The notes below the pieces were generated by a model. That model did no database searches and was not told the origin of the DNA. It saw only the letters and a list, made by a program, of their open reading frames with translations. The translations under genes were made by a program, and so were the position numbers. From positions 744,001 to 808,000 of the forward strand of contig NZ_JANADR010000001.1 of NCBI RefSeq assembly GCF_024199925.1: 64,000 nt of DNA, written 5' to 3'. Shown one piece after another: positions 52,721 to 60,137 of this stretch. Position 1 is the first letter of the stretch, and the number at the start of each line of letters is the position of its first letter. Origin of the DNA: Bradyrhizobium sp. CCGUVB1N3 (GTDB taxonomy: Bacteria > Pseudomonadota > Alphaproteobacteria > Rhizobiales > Xanthobacteraceae).

Positions 52721-53467
52721 ATGCAGACTCATGCCGTTTCGGCGCAGGAGTGGGAAGCTGCGCGTCAGCAGTTGCTGGTCAAGGAGAAGGCTGCAACCCG
52801 AGCCCGTGACGCACTGGCCGCCGAGCGGCGGCGGATGCCGTGGCTCGCGGTGGAGAAGAGTTACGCCTTCGACGGACCCGAGGGCAAAGCGAGCTTGCCC
52901 GACTTGTTCGAGGGCCGCCATCAACTCATCGTCTACCGGGCTTTCTTCGAGCCGGGCGTGTTTGGCTGGCCCGACCACGCTTGCCGTGGCTGCTCCATGG
53001 TGGCCGATCAGGTCGCCCATCTCGCTCATCTGAACGCGCGCGATACAACGCTCGTCTTTGTCTCGCGTGCGCCGCAGGCGGACATCGCGCGCCTCAAGGC
53101 ACGGATGGGATGGGAGATACCCTGGTACACGATCACAGACGACTTCGACGCCGACTTCGGCGTCGGCGAGTGGCACGGCACCAACGTGTTTTTCCGCGAC
53201 GGCAGCAAGCTCTTCCGCACCTATTTCATCAACAACCGCGGCGACGAGCAGATGGGAGGTACCTGGAACTACCTCGACATCACACCGCTCGGCCGGCAGG
53301 AGGTGTGGGAAGACTCGCCCGAGGGCTATCCCCAGACGCCGACCTACAAGTGGTGGAACTGGCATGACAATTACGAGGCAGGTGCGGCGCCCGACAAGAG
53401 ATGGGTCGAGGTGTCGGACGCCGGAGAGGCGGCGTTCCGGAAACAGCAGGCGAGCGCAAAGTCGTGA
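52721..53467 (+). CDS. DUF899-family thioredoxin-like protein
   Basis: A 248-residue protein with a thioredoxin-like fold of the DUF899 type. The segment FDGPEGKASLPDLFEGRHQLIVYRAFFEPGVFGWPDHACRGCSMVADQ holds the CxxC-like CRGC. FFRDGSKLFRTYFINNRGDEQMGGTWNYLDITPLGRQEVWEDSP is highly conserved in the family. ACAGGAGG precedes the ATG. Likely a redox-related protein; biochemical role unknown. Confidence 0.88.
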   Translation: MQTHAVSAQEWEAARQQLLVKEKAATRARDALAAERRRMPWLAVEKSYAFDGPEGKASLPDLFEGRHQLIVYRAFFEPGVFGWPDHACRGCSMVADQVAHLAHLNARDTTLVFVSRAPQADIARLKARMGWEIPWYTITDDFDADFGVGEWHGTNVFFRDGSKLFRTYFINNRGDEQMGGTWNYLDITPLGRQEVWEDSPEGYPQTPTYKWWNWHDNYEAGAAPDKRWVEVSDAGEAAFRKQQASAKS

Positions 53468-53718
53468 GCAAGACCGCGGCGATCGGCGCGGCCAATTGGC
53501 TACGCCTCGCGGCCGCGCCGACCTTCGCGATCATGGCGCTGCTGACGACCGTTCTTGGTGGCGGATCGGTGGACGCATTGTGTTCGACTGCAGGGGCATC
53601 GCCGTTCGGTGGAATGGTCCCGATGTACCTGCTGATGAGCGCCTTCCATTTGTCGCCCTGGCTGAAGCTGATCGGCAGCCGCGCGAGGCTGCATCGTGTG
53701 GGTGAAGGCACGGCGTAA
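53464..53718 (+). CDS. Small hypothetical membrane protein, 84 residues
   Basis: Two hydrophobic segments (AAPTFAIMALLTTVLGGG and GGMVPMYLLMSAFHLSPWLKLIG) with one Cys in DALCSTAGASPFGG, which resembles small membrane proteins that accompany DUF899 genes. Starts at GTG overlapping the upstream stop as GTGA, so it is translationally coupled. A strong hairpin terminator follows. Confidence 0.72.
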   Translation: MSKTAAIGAANWLRLAAAPTFAIMALLTTVLGGGSVDALCSTAGASPFGGMVPMYLLMSAFHLSPWLKLIGSRARLHRVGEGTA

Positions 53719-53726
53719 AACCGAGT

Positions 53727-53756
53727 GACCCGGGCGCGGGAGGCCGCGCCCGGGTC
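53727..53756. terminator. 13-bp GC-rich hairpin between convergent operons
   Basis: GACCCGGGCGCGG and CCGCGCCCGGGTC are exact complements around GAGG. It lies just after the plus-strand cassette and 15 bases before the 3' end of the minus-strand Ro60 gene, so it can terminate both transcripts. Confidence 0.7.
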
Positions 53757-53770
53757 GTTCGTGGGTCGCA

Positions 53771-55096
53771 TCAGTGCAACGTCATCTCTGACGCTGCGAT
53801 CCATGTGATCACGGCCTCCGAGAAGCCGTTGACGCGGGTCCAGGCGCCGTGACCGACACCGTGCTGATACGAGGCGACGTTCACCATCGTGCCCCGCGCC
53901 TTGGGCTCGGGCACCTGGTCGTGGCTCTGCTCGTCGGTGAAGACGATTAGGCGGTCGCCCTTGCGGTCGATCTCGGCAACGGCCTTGCCGAGATAGGTTC
54001 CGCCGTGCGGCTGCGAGTTGATGATCGCGTCCCGGAGCGCGAAGCCGCGGCGGGGCGGGACCTTCACGACCTCGTTGGAGAAGGTGAAGATCTCGACCTC
54101 GTCGCAGATCTCGCGTGCGAGGATGGCCAGACCACACGCCGCCTCCGCGCGCGTCATTTCCGACTGCGCAGAGAGGGCCGCGAACATCGAGCCCGACACG
54201 TCGATCAGGAGCCGCGTGCAGCCGGGCAGCCGCACATGGTCCTTGATCGACTTCAGCATCGCGGTTTCGAGCTCGGGCTCGAAATCCGGCGCGTAGCGCG
54301 CCGCCGTGATGAAGCGATAGGGCAGGATACGATCCGTCCGCATCGCCTCGATCGAGTCCGCGATCGTCTCGCGCGGCACCTGCGCAGTCTGCATCAGTCG
54401 CAGGTTGCGCAGCAGTGCCATGCCGCCGAGCTTCTTCTCGGCGATCAGCCGCTCGAAGCTCTCGCGCTTGTTCTTTCCGGCCGAGAGCGAGACCTCCCAG
54501 GTGTCGGGGGAGGCGAGCTCGCCATCGACGAGCTGCTTCCACACCTTCTCCTGCGCGGCGTCCTTCGGCTTGGCGTGCACCAGGAACAGCACGTCCCTGA
54601 TCCGCACCGTGCCGTCCCGGTCGTACTTGGCGAGCTGATAGGCGTCGAACTTGGTCAGCGCGCGGGCAAGCCCCTTCTTGACCTGCGCTGAGACCGGCTG
54701 ACGCTTGCGCTGCTGCTGCGGGCCGAGCGCGTCCGCCCAGTAGATCGCGAGCAGCTCCGTCATCTCGTCGGGGCGCTGGATCACCTGCGCGAGCGTATCG
54801 GCAACGAGGGGACGATGCTTCTCGCTACGCGCCATCTCGCGGACCACGAGGAGTGGCGCGTGCCGCAGCTTCATGACCTCGCGCGCCTCGATCGCAAGCT
54901 CCGCCACGTGGGCAGGAGCGACCTTGGGCACGAGCGCCTTGATGCGGTCGGCGATCGAGACGCCGTCCTCGTAGAACTGGTCCTCCCAGAGGAGGCAGTT
55001 CATCAGCGCGCGCTTCAGCTCCATCTCGGGCGTGAAGCGCACGGCGCGCGCGCCCTCACGCGTGAAGGCGCGAACGATCTTGTTGAGCCTGACCAT
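53771..55096 (-). CDS. rsr: TROVE-domain Ro60 (Rsr) protein
   Basis: A 441-residue ring-shaped RNA-binding protein of the Ro60 family. Residues about 10-290 are the HEAT-repeat-like TROVE domain. Residues 295-441 are a von Willebrand A domain with an intact MIDAS: D299-VSGS303, Thr367 in HGGTYLG and Asp388 in VFTDEQS. Ro60 proteins bind misfolded RNAs in the ring cavity and Y RNAs on the outside. AAGAGGAGG precedes the ATG. The four Y-RNA-like units directly upstream on the same strand and an rtcB gene nearby match the bacterial RNA-repair arrangement known from Salmonella (established knowledge). Confidence 0.92.
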   Translation of the reverse strand: MVRLNKIVRAFTREGARAVRFTPEMELKRALMNCLLWEDQFYEDGVSIADRIKALVPKVAPAHVAELAIEAREVMKLRHAPLLVVREMARSEKHRPLVADTLAQVIQRPDEMTELLAIYWADALGPQQQRKRQPVSAQVKKGLARALTKFDAYQLAKYDRDGTVRIRDVLFLVHAKPKDAAQEKVWKQLVDGELASPDTWEVSLSAGKNKRESFERLIAEKKLGGMALLRNLRLMQTAQVPRETIADSIEAMRTDRILPYRFITAARYAPDFEPELETAMLKSIKDHVRLPGCTRLLIDVSGSMFAALSAQSEMTRAEAACGLAILAREICDEVEIFTFSNEVVKVPPRRGFALRDAIINSQPHGGTYLGKAVAEIDRKGDRLIVFTDEQSHDQVPEPKARGTMVNVASYQHGVGHGAWTRVNGFSEAVITWIAASEMTLH

Positions 55097-55137
55097 GACG
55101 GCCTCCTCTTAAGTTGATGATGGAATGGAAACGGGTG

Positions 55138-55249
55138 CCGGGGAACAGGCGAGCCTGTACTGCCCTTTCGGGCTCCGTTGAGCGGGCTCAATCTCCGAGG
55201 AGAGACGAGGCACCGCCGATCACGAAGTAACAGGGCTCTTCACCACCGG
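55138..55249 (-). ncRNA. Y-RNA-like unit D, nearest the Ro60 gene
   Basis: Core: 5' TGGTGAA followed by inner-stem strand GAGCCCTG, and 3' strand CAGGCTC followed by GCCTGTTCC. The inner stem pairs with one bulged C. The outer stem is short (CCGG/CCGG). Inside is TTACTTCG as in the other units, then hairpins TCTC/GAGA, TTGAG/CTCAA and GCCC-GAAA-GGGC with a GNRA tetraloop. The tRNA-like part is degenerate. It ends 41 bases before the Ro60 ATG. RNA boundaries are inferred from pairing, not known. Confidence 0.62.
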
Positions 55250-55267
55250 GGATGGGGACGAAAGCGA

Positions 55268-55428
55268 CACGATCCGGGAACAGGCGATTGCTGTGACCCG
55301 GCCAGCTTGCGCTGGCCGGAAAGTGCTCTGTCCACTGAGCTACCGGTGCATGGAACACCGGACGGGATTCGAACCCGCGACCTCTCGCGTTGCAGGCGAA
55401 GTAACAGAAATCTTCACCACGGATCGTG
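55268..55428 (-). ncRNA. Y-RNA-like unit C with permuted tRNA module
   Basis: The best unit. Outer stem CACGATCCG/CGGATCGTG (9 bp, perfect) encloses the core TGGTGAA ... GCCTGTTCC. Inner stem GATTTCTG/CAGCAATC has one mismatch. Inside, in order: TTACTTCG; a T-arm GCGGG-TTCGAAT-CCCGT with the exact tRNA T-loop; an acceptor-like hairpin CCGGTG/CACCGG closed by a 7-base loop; a D-arm GCTC-AGTGGACA-GAGC with the tRNA GG; and CCGGCCAGC-GCAA-GCTGGCCGG. T-arm before D-arm means a circularly permuted tRNA layout, as in YrlA-type Y RNAs. Confidence 0.78.
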
Positions 55429-55434
55429 ATGGGG

Positions 55435-55580
55435 TTGGCGGGGAACGATCGATCCTGCTGCTGCTCTTTGAGCTTACTGAGCTACGGCATTTCAGCCGGC
55501 GGGAGTTGAGCCCGCGACCTCCGGCCAACAATAGAGACCGGCGCTCTGACCGAAGTAACAGACATCTTCACCACCGCCAA
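55435..55580 (-). ncRNA. Y-RNA-like unit B with permuted tRNA module
   Basis: Outer stem TTGGCGG/CCGCCAA (7 bp, perfect). Core TGGTGAA and GATCGTTCC. Inner stem GATGTCTG/CAGGATC pairs with one bulge. Inside: TTACTTCGG; T-arm GCGGG-CTCAACT-CCCGC with a T-loop-like loop; CGGC/GCCG acceptor-like hairpin; D-arm GCTC-AGTAAGCTCAAA-GAGC. Different stem sequences but identical pairing to unit C, which is compensatory evidence for structure. Starts six bases from unit C's end. Confidence 0.75.
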
Positions 55581-55611
55581 GCCGATGCTTTCGAGTCGGC
55601 CTTTGATGGGT

Positions 55612-55794
55612 ACGCTGGGGAACGGGCGATATCGGCCTTCAGTGACGACAACACAGGAACTGTCCTTGCGAACGAGTCCTGCGCCGGGCCGCGTGCAAGC
55701 CTTTCTCGAGGCCGCATCCCGGTGCGTGTGTCAAAGGCGGGAGGAATACCCGCTTTCCTTGGCGAGAAGTATCCGAGATCTTCACCACCTGCGT
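55612..55794 (-). ncRNA. Y-RNA-like unit A, first of the array
   Basis: Outer stem ACGCAGG/CCAGCGT (6 pairs with one A-A mismatch). Core TGGTGAA and GCCCGTTCC. Inner stem GATCTCGG/CCGATATC with a single mismatch at the same place as in unit C. Inside: ATACTTC, then a T-arm-like hairpin GCGGG-TATTCCT-CCCGC, GCCT/AGGC and AGGA/TCCT hairpins. Farther from a tRNA than units B and C, but the stem architecture is the same. Confidence 0.65.
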
Positions 55795-56034
55795 CGGTTG
55801 AGCCGCGAGATTCGCGGCAAACCGATTCACGAAAATTCTATCGCGGCGCTGTCGACGCGCCGCAGTTTGCGAACCATTCGGGTTCGCTCTGCCATCGGTG
55901 TCCGGCTCATCGCCTCGTTCCCTCCGGCAGGCCCCGCGCGCTTGGGCACGCGCTTCTCCAGCGCGAGCCCCGGGATCCGGGTCTCCCGTTCCGGCATCAT
56001 GCCGGGGTATTCGAACGGGCCGCGCGGCGGGCAA
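55795..56034. other. Gene-free stretch upstream of the Y-RNA-like array
   Basis: No convincing coding sequence on either strand; several open frames exist but lack start signals or similarity. On the minus strand CCCGTTC/GAACGGG encloses CCGGCA/TGCCGG, a compound hairpin near 55.99-56.02 kb. The promoter of the array could lie here. Its role is otherwise unknown. Confidence 0.4.
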
Positions 56035-56111
56035 TAAAAAACCCTCCGGAGCGGCTGGCTCGGGAGGGTCCGTGAGAAGCGGACTTTCGATCTCGCTCTC
56101 AAGCGAGATCG
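56035..56111 (-). terminator. Three-hairpin terminator/attenuator-like element
   Basis: On the minus strand, CGATCTCGCT-TGAG-AGCGAGATCG (10-bp stem) is followed by GTCCG/CGGAC, then ACCCTCC/GGAGGGT directly followed by TTTTTTATT. The last is a textbook intrinsic terminator. A 34-codon open frame beginning ATG at 56203 ends with its TGA inside the loop of the first hairpin, giving an attenuator-like layout. It ends a transcript from upstream or controls read-through toward the Y-RNA-like array. Confidence 0.7.
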
Positions 56112-56299
56112 CTCCCATGAGCCGGGCATGCGCTATCGATCGGTCCGAGACCGTTCGACAGTCGTGCAAATCTTTCGTAGCGGTAGTGCATCGCTCGGTT
56201 CATGTTGTTTTCGCGCGAACGGAAGTGTTCGCGAGGGCGCGGGACATACGCCCGCAACTTGCGGATGTCAAGCGTGGGTTGAGAGACCAAGGGAGCGCG

Positions 56300-56959
56300 A
56301 TGCCAAATTATCTCGGCTTGGATGGATTTCGCCGCGGTTGGGTTGCGGCCTGGATCGACGATCGCGGCGATCACAGCTTTGACTATTCGTCTGGCCTCAC
56401 GCGCTTGCTTGCGGTGCCGCACGCGCGCGCGATGATCGATATGCCGATCGGGTTGAAAACGAGCGGTTATCGCGTTTGCGATCTGCGTGCGCGCGAACTG
56501 ATTGGCCCGGCGGTTTTTCTCGGCGCGCGTCGCGATCTCTGGATGTTTCCGGACATGCCGACTGCGAACCAACACTACCGGCAGAACGGCGATAAGGGCG
56601 TGTCGTCGCAGCTCTGGAACATCGGGGATAAGATCAAGGAGGTTGACGACGTCATGACCCCACTGCGCCAGAAGACGATCGGGGAGGCGCATCCGGAATT
56701 GATCTTCTGGAATCTTGCCGGCGAGCGAAGGCTCGAGCCCAAGACGTCGGCGGCCGGGCGCGAGCAGCGTCTCGAGTTCCTCGAGACGCGAGGCTTCACC
56801 AAAGTTCGGAAATGGCTGACGCAGCGCCACGGCACCGGCATCGGGCGTGATGACCTGATCGACGCCTGTGCCTGCGCGATCGCTGCGCGCGACAGCACCA
56901 GATGCCTCGATGGCGAAGATCCTGATCCGCGCGGGTTGCGGATGGAGATCAACTATTGA
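56300..56959 (+). CDS. DUF429-family protein
   Basis: A 219-residue RNase H-fold-like protein of DUF429: LGLDGFRRGWVAAWIDD, then MIDMPIGLKTSGYRVCDLRARELIGPAVFLGARRDLWMFPD, QLWNIGDKIKEVDDVM, EAHPELIFWNLAG and DDLIDACACAIAARDS. The conserved Asp/Glu residues (Asp of LGLDG, DMPIG, EAHPE, DDLIDA) are typical nuclease-like acidic positions. AAGGGAG precedes the ATG. Divergent from the RNA array; a possible nuclease beside an RNA-repair locus is notable but may be coincidence. Confidence 0.88.
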   Translation: MPNYLGLDGFRRGWVAAWIDDRGDHSFDYSSGLTRLLAVPHARAMIDMPIGLKTSGYRVCDLRARELIGPAVFLGARRDLWMFPDMPTANQHYRQNGDKGVSSQLWNIGDKIKEVDDVMTPLRQKTIGEAHPELIFWNLAGERRLEPKTSAAGREQRLEFLETRGFTKVRKWLTQRHGTGIGRDDLIDACACAIAARDSTRCLDGEDPDPRGLRMEINY

Positions 56960-57069
56960 GAGCCGGGGTATCCCTCAGCGACAGGAAAAAACGGCAATCT
57001 TTCCGCGACGCCAGGAACATGGTGAACCTGGCGACGTTGAAGGAACAGGTTCGCTGAGGGACAATTGCA

Positions 57070-57216
57070 ATGAACGATGTCAGCCAATTGGCGACCGCCA
57101 TGCTTGCGATCGCCTTTACGGCGATGCTGCTGGTGACGGGGCAATGGTTCATGGAGTATCGGCTGCAACACGAGGCGGTGACTCCGATCGCGGCGATGAT
57201 GACGCTGCCGCCATAG
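57070..57216 (+). CDS. Small single-helix membrane protein, 48 residues
   Basis: MNDVSQLATAMLAIAFTAML with a hydrophobic helix (residues about 8-24) and a short tail ending AAMMTLPP. GAGGG lies 9 bases before the ATG. No family recognised. It is short and shares no operon, so the call rests on the start signal and amphipathic organisation. Confidence 0.5.
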   Translation: MNDVSQLATAMLAIAFTAMLLVTGQWFMEYRLQHEAVTPIAAMMTLPP

Positions 57217-57344
57217 ATGCGTCGGGTCGGGCTCGCGCTGGACTTCCTCGTGACCAGAAAGCGCAGACGGGCAACCTGTGATCTTGCGTCGTTCCGCGCC
57301 TCGCCTAGATTAGATGGGCCCCAATACACGCATCCAAGGTCCTG

Positions 57345-58049
57345 ATGTCCGATCTCTCAGCTTTCCCCATCACCAAGCGCTGGCCCGCGAAGAATCCCGA
57401 ACTCCTTCAACTCTACTCCCTGCCGACGCCGAACGGCGTCAAGGTCTCCATCATGCTGGAGGAGATCGGGCTGCCGTACGAGGTCCATCTGGTCGACTTT
57501 GGCAAGGACGACCAGAAGACAGTGGAATTCCTGTCGCTCAATCCGAACGGCAAGATTCCGGCGATCCTCGATCCCAACGGCCCCGGTGGCAGGCCGCTGC
57601 CGCTGTTCGAATCCGGCGCGATTCTGCAATACCTCGCCGAGAAGACCGGCAAGCTTCTGCCGCAAGACGCGGCGCGCCGCTATCAGGCCATCCAGTGGCT
57701 GCACTTCCAGATGGGCGGCATTGGGCCGATGTTCGGCCAGGTCGGCTTCTTCCACAAATTCGCCGGCAAGGAGTTTGAGGACAAGCGGCCGCTCGAGCGC
57801 TACGTGGGCGAATCCAGGCGCCTGCTCGGAGTCATGGAAACGCATCTCGCCGGCCGGCAATGGGTGATGGACGACGAGTACACCATTGCCGACATCTCCA
57901 TGCTCGGCTGGGTCCGCAATCTCATCGGATTTTATGGCGCGGGCGAACTCGTCGCGTTCAATCAGTTCAAGTCGGTCGCGGCTTGGCTCGAACGCGGCCT
58001 TGCGCGCCCCGCCGTGCAGCGCGGGTTGAACATTCCGAAGCGGCCGTGA
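57345..58049 (+). CDS. Glutathione S-transferase (Nu class, YfcG-like)
   Basis: A 234-residue cytosolic protein. The N-terminal thioredoxin-like domain has LYSLPTPNGVKVSIMLEEIGLPYEVHLVDFGKDDQKT and the cis-Pro/glutathione-binding GKIPAIL followed by ESGAILQYLAEKTGKLLP. The C-terminal helical domain has MGGIGPMFGQVGFFHKFA and DDEYTIADISMLGWVRNL. The TPNG motif is that of disulfide-bond oxidoreductase-type GSTs. The ATG fits the family; no strong Shine-Dalgarno was seen. Confidence 0.92.
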   Translation: MSDLSAFPITKRWPAKNPELLQLYSLPTPNGVKVSIMLEEIGLPYEVHLVDFGKDDQKTVEFLSLNPNGKIPAILDPNGPGGRPLPLFESGAILQYLAEKTGKLLPQDAARRYQAIQWLHFQMGGIGPMFGQVGFFHKFAGKEFEDKRPLERYVGESRRLLGVMETHLAGRQWVMDDEYTIADISMLGWVRNLIGFYGAGELVAFNQFKSVAAWLERGLARPAVQRGLNIPKRP

Positions 58050-58050
58050 G

Positions 58051-58836
58051 CTAGGTCAGGGCCTTGTGGGTCATGTAGAGCGCCATCAACGAGACGAACC
58101 CTATCATGACCCGGCGCAACACTGATTTGCTGACGTTGTTGGCCATGCGTGCGCCGAGATCGGTGCCGACCCAGAGGCCGGCAAGAATGCCGATGATGGC
58201 CGGCCAGCCGACCATGAGTCCCTTGCTCCAGTAGATCCAGGCTGCCGGAATGTTGGTCGGGATGATCGAGAAGATGAGGCTGACGAGCTGCGCCTGATGC
58301 TGCGGCACGCGCAGGCCCGCGGCGAGGCCGACGGTGATCGCAAGTCCGCCGCCGATGCCCATGAAGCCCGAGGAAAAGCCGGCCAGCGCGCCGATGAGGA
58401 ACAGCGGGAGCCCGGGCAATTTGGCGGGATTGCCGACCTCGCGACTGGCCTCCTTGCGGTCACGCCGCAGAACCAGCGCTGCGATCAGCGCAACGAGGTA
58501 GACGACGTAGGTCCATTGCAGGACCGAGTCGGATACCTCGGCCGCGGCATAGCCGCCGCTCGCACCACCGACGAGAAATCCGATGCCAATCCAGGTGATC
58601 CATTGCAACGGGCTTCGGTTGCCATTCCGCCAGTAGCGGCGCACGCCGGCGAGGCCCGTCGGAGGGACCTGGGCGATTAGCGAAGTACCCTGGGCGATGT
58701 GCTGCTCCGCGCCGAGCAGCAGCACGCAGAAGATCACGAGACCGCCACCGGGGCTTGTGCCCATGAAGCCCGATGTCACCCCTCCGACAAGGCCAACGCC
58801 GACACCTGCGAGCAGGTCATGGATCCAGGACATCAT
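58051..58836 (-). CDS. TauE/SafE-family sulfite exporter-like permease
   Basis: A 261-residue inner-membrane protein with about eight hydrophobic helices in two repeats: GLVGGVTSGFMGTSPGGGLVIF and GALAGFSSGFMGIGGGLAITVGLAAGL, the duplicated G-rich family motif. Proposed to move sulfite, sulfonates or sulfoacetate. Begins right after the TetR stop and is surely co-transcribed. TetR control suggests induction by the substrate. Confidence 0.9.
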   Translation of the reverse strand: MMSWIHDLLAGVGVGLVGGVTSGFMGTSPGGGLVIFCVLLLGAEQHIAQGTSLIAQVPPTGLAGVRRYWRNGNRSPLQWITWIGIGFLVGGASGGYAAAEVSDSVLQWTYVVYLVALIAALVLRRDRKEASREVGNPAKLPGLPLFLIGALAGFSSGFMGIGGGLAITVGLAAGLRVPQHQAQLVSLIFSIIPTNIPAAWIYWSKGLMVGWPAIIGILAGLWVGTDLGARMANNVSKSVLRRVMIGFVSLMALYMTHKALT

Positions 58837-59463
58837 TCAAGCCTTGGTCCTTCGTTTGACGTCGGGTTTGCGGAATCCGTCGATCACGCCGGTGACGGCC
58901 GCCATGCAGGCTTTGATGTCGAACTCCTCGCCCCAGCATTTTTGCAGCACGAAACCTTGGAAAATCGCGATCAGCACGCGCGCGATCGCATCCGCGCCGA
59001 GATCGCGCTTGATGAGGCCGTCGTGCTGGGCGCGCTCGACCAGCGCCACGATCAGTGCGCGCGGCATGTCGATGCCCTCGACGATGCTGGTGCGGACGCG
59101 GCGGTTGCGCAGGGCCTCGGCCCAGCCGTGGATTCCGACACGACGGCGCGCCTCGCCGGCGGGATCGGTGAGCCATTGCGCGTAGACACGGACCAGCGCC
59201 TGCAGTCGCTCCAGCGGATCGCCGGACCCTTGCGCTACTGAGTTGAGCACGGCCTCGCGGCGGTGCCGGTCGTCGGCCAACGCCTCGATTAGATCGTCCT
59301 TGCTCTGGAAGTAGAGGTAGACCGCGCCGTGGCTCAGACCCGACCGTTTGACGATGTCGGCCATGCCGGTCTGGTGGAAGCCGTCCTCGGAGAAGCAGGC
59401 GAGGGCGGCCTCGAGAATCTGCTGCCGCCGGCTTTCGCGCTGTCTCTCGCTGATCTTCGGCAT
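58837..59463 (-). CDS. TetR-family transcriptional regulator
   Basis: A 208-residue repressor. The N-terminal helix-turn-helix is RQQILEAALACFSEDGFHQTGMADIVKRSGLSHGAVYLYFQSKDDLI, followed by an all-helical ligand domain. The stop abuts the TauE start. Two related ACTGACTG...GATCGTTTTT sequences upstream, in opposite orientation, are the likely operators. Ligand unknown. Confidence 0.93.
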   Translation of the reverse strand: MPKISERQRESRRQQILEAALACFSEDGFHQTGMADIVKRSGLSHGAVYLYFQSKDDLIEALADDRHRREAVLNSVAQGSGDPLERLQALVRVYAQWLTDPAGEARRRVGIHGWAEALRNRRVRTSIVEGIDMPRALIVALVERAQHDGLIKRDLGADAIARVLIAIFQGFVLQKCWGEEFDIKACMAAVTGVIDGFRKPDVKRRTKA

Positions 59464-59486
59464 GGCGTTCGCCTCGCTAAATAACT

Positions 59487-59563
59487 GACTGGATGATCGT
59501 TTTTCTGACGCTTGCCTTTCTTTGTAAGGAGAAGTCGCAATTATAAAAAACGATCAGTCAGTC
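59487..59563. promoter_or_regulatory. Paired operator-like motifs upstream of the TetR gene
   Basis: GACTGGATGATCGTTTTT (59487-59504) faces AAAAACGATCAGTCAGTC (59546-59563); the two are near-complements. They lie 24-100 bases before the TetR start and between it and the CsaA gene. Likely TetR sites that also cover the promoter. Confidence 0.6.
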
Positions 59564-59662
59564 ATTTTTATCGCTGGCGAACGGCCGCGTCAAGTGACAG
59601 ACCGGCCATCGCTGGCATGCCAGAAATCGAACGACGTTACGTTGGCTGATGGACTGAGGTGG

Positions 59663-60034
59663 CTAGAACAGCCGGCCGCCATTAGGTACGGGTTTGCTTG
59701 GCTGCATCAGCACGACCTTGCCCTCGGCGTCGGGGAAGCCGAGCGTCAACACCTCGGAAACGACCGGCCCGATCTGGCGTGGAGGAAAATTGACGACGGC
59801 CGCGACCTGCTGTCCGACCAGCGTTTCCAGCGGATGGTTTTCGGTGATCTGCGCAGAGCTCTTGCGCACGCCGATTACGGGGCCGAAGTCGATCCACAAC
59901 CGCCATGCCGGCTTGCGCGCTTCGGGGAACGGTTTTGCGTCGATGATGGTGCCGACGCGGATGTCGACCTTCAGAAACGTGTCGAAGTCGATGGTCGGCG
60001 CCGCGGCGGCACTGGAATCGTGATTGACGTGCAT
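59663..60034 (-). CDS. csaA: CsaA-like tRNA-binding protein
   Basis: A 123-residue OB-fold protein: DFDTFLKVDIRVGTIIDAKPFPEARKPAWRLWIDFGPVIGVRKSSAQITENHPLETLVGQQVAAVVNFPPRQIGPVVSEVLTLGF. This matches CsaA, a dimeric chaperone-like protein related to the tRNA-binding domain of methionyl-tRNA synthetase and Trbp111. The short N-terminal tail is Ala-rich. It converges with no close gene and is divergent from the Spx-like gene. Confidence 0.9.
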   Translation of the reverse strand: MHVNHDSSAAAAPTIDFDTFLKVDIRVGTIIDAKPFPEARKPAWRLWIDFGPVIGVRKSSAQITENHPLETLVGQQVAAVVNFPPRQIGPVVSEVLTLGFPDAEGKVVLMQPSKPVPNGGRLF

Positions 60035-60137
60035 GGTGAAATCCGTGTGGCGAACTTAGGTGGCGAATATTGTGGGGCGCGCCGTAGTTTCGTACAACGC
60101 CGATCATCGTCACGCGACCCATGCACGAGGAGCAGCC

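Noticed and set aside
55325..55378. Canonical tRNA gene on the minus strand (perfect T-loop TTCGAAT and D-arm)
   Set aside because: The T-arm precedes the D-arm and the acceptor strands are joined by a short loop, so no ordinary linear tRNA can be read. A permuted Y-RNA-like module fits instead.
55138..55794. CRISPR array
   Set aside because: Repeated motifs are short and split into two parts, units are 112-183 bases and of varied length, and their interiors fold; there are no cas genes or uniform spacers.
55178..56169. Several open frames of 60-260 codons on both strands
   Set aside because: They cross the RNA structures, lack ribosome-binding sites and family similarity, and are explained by high GC content.
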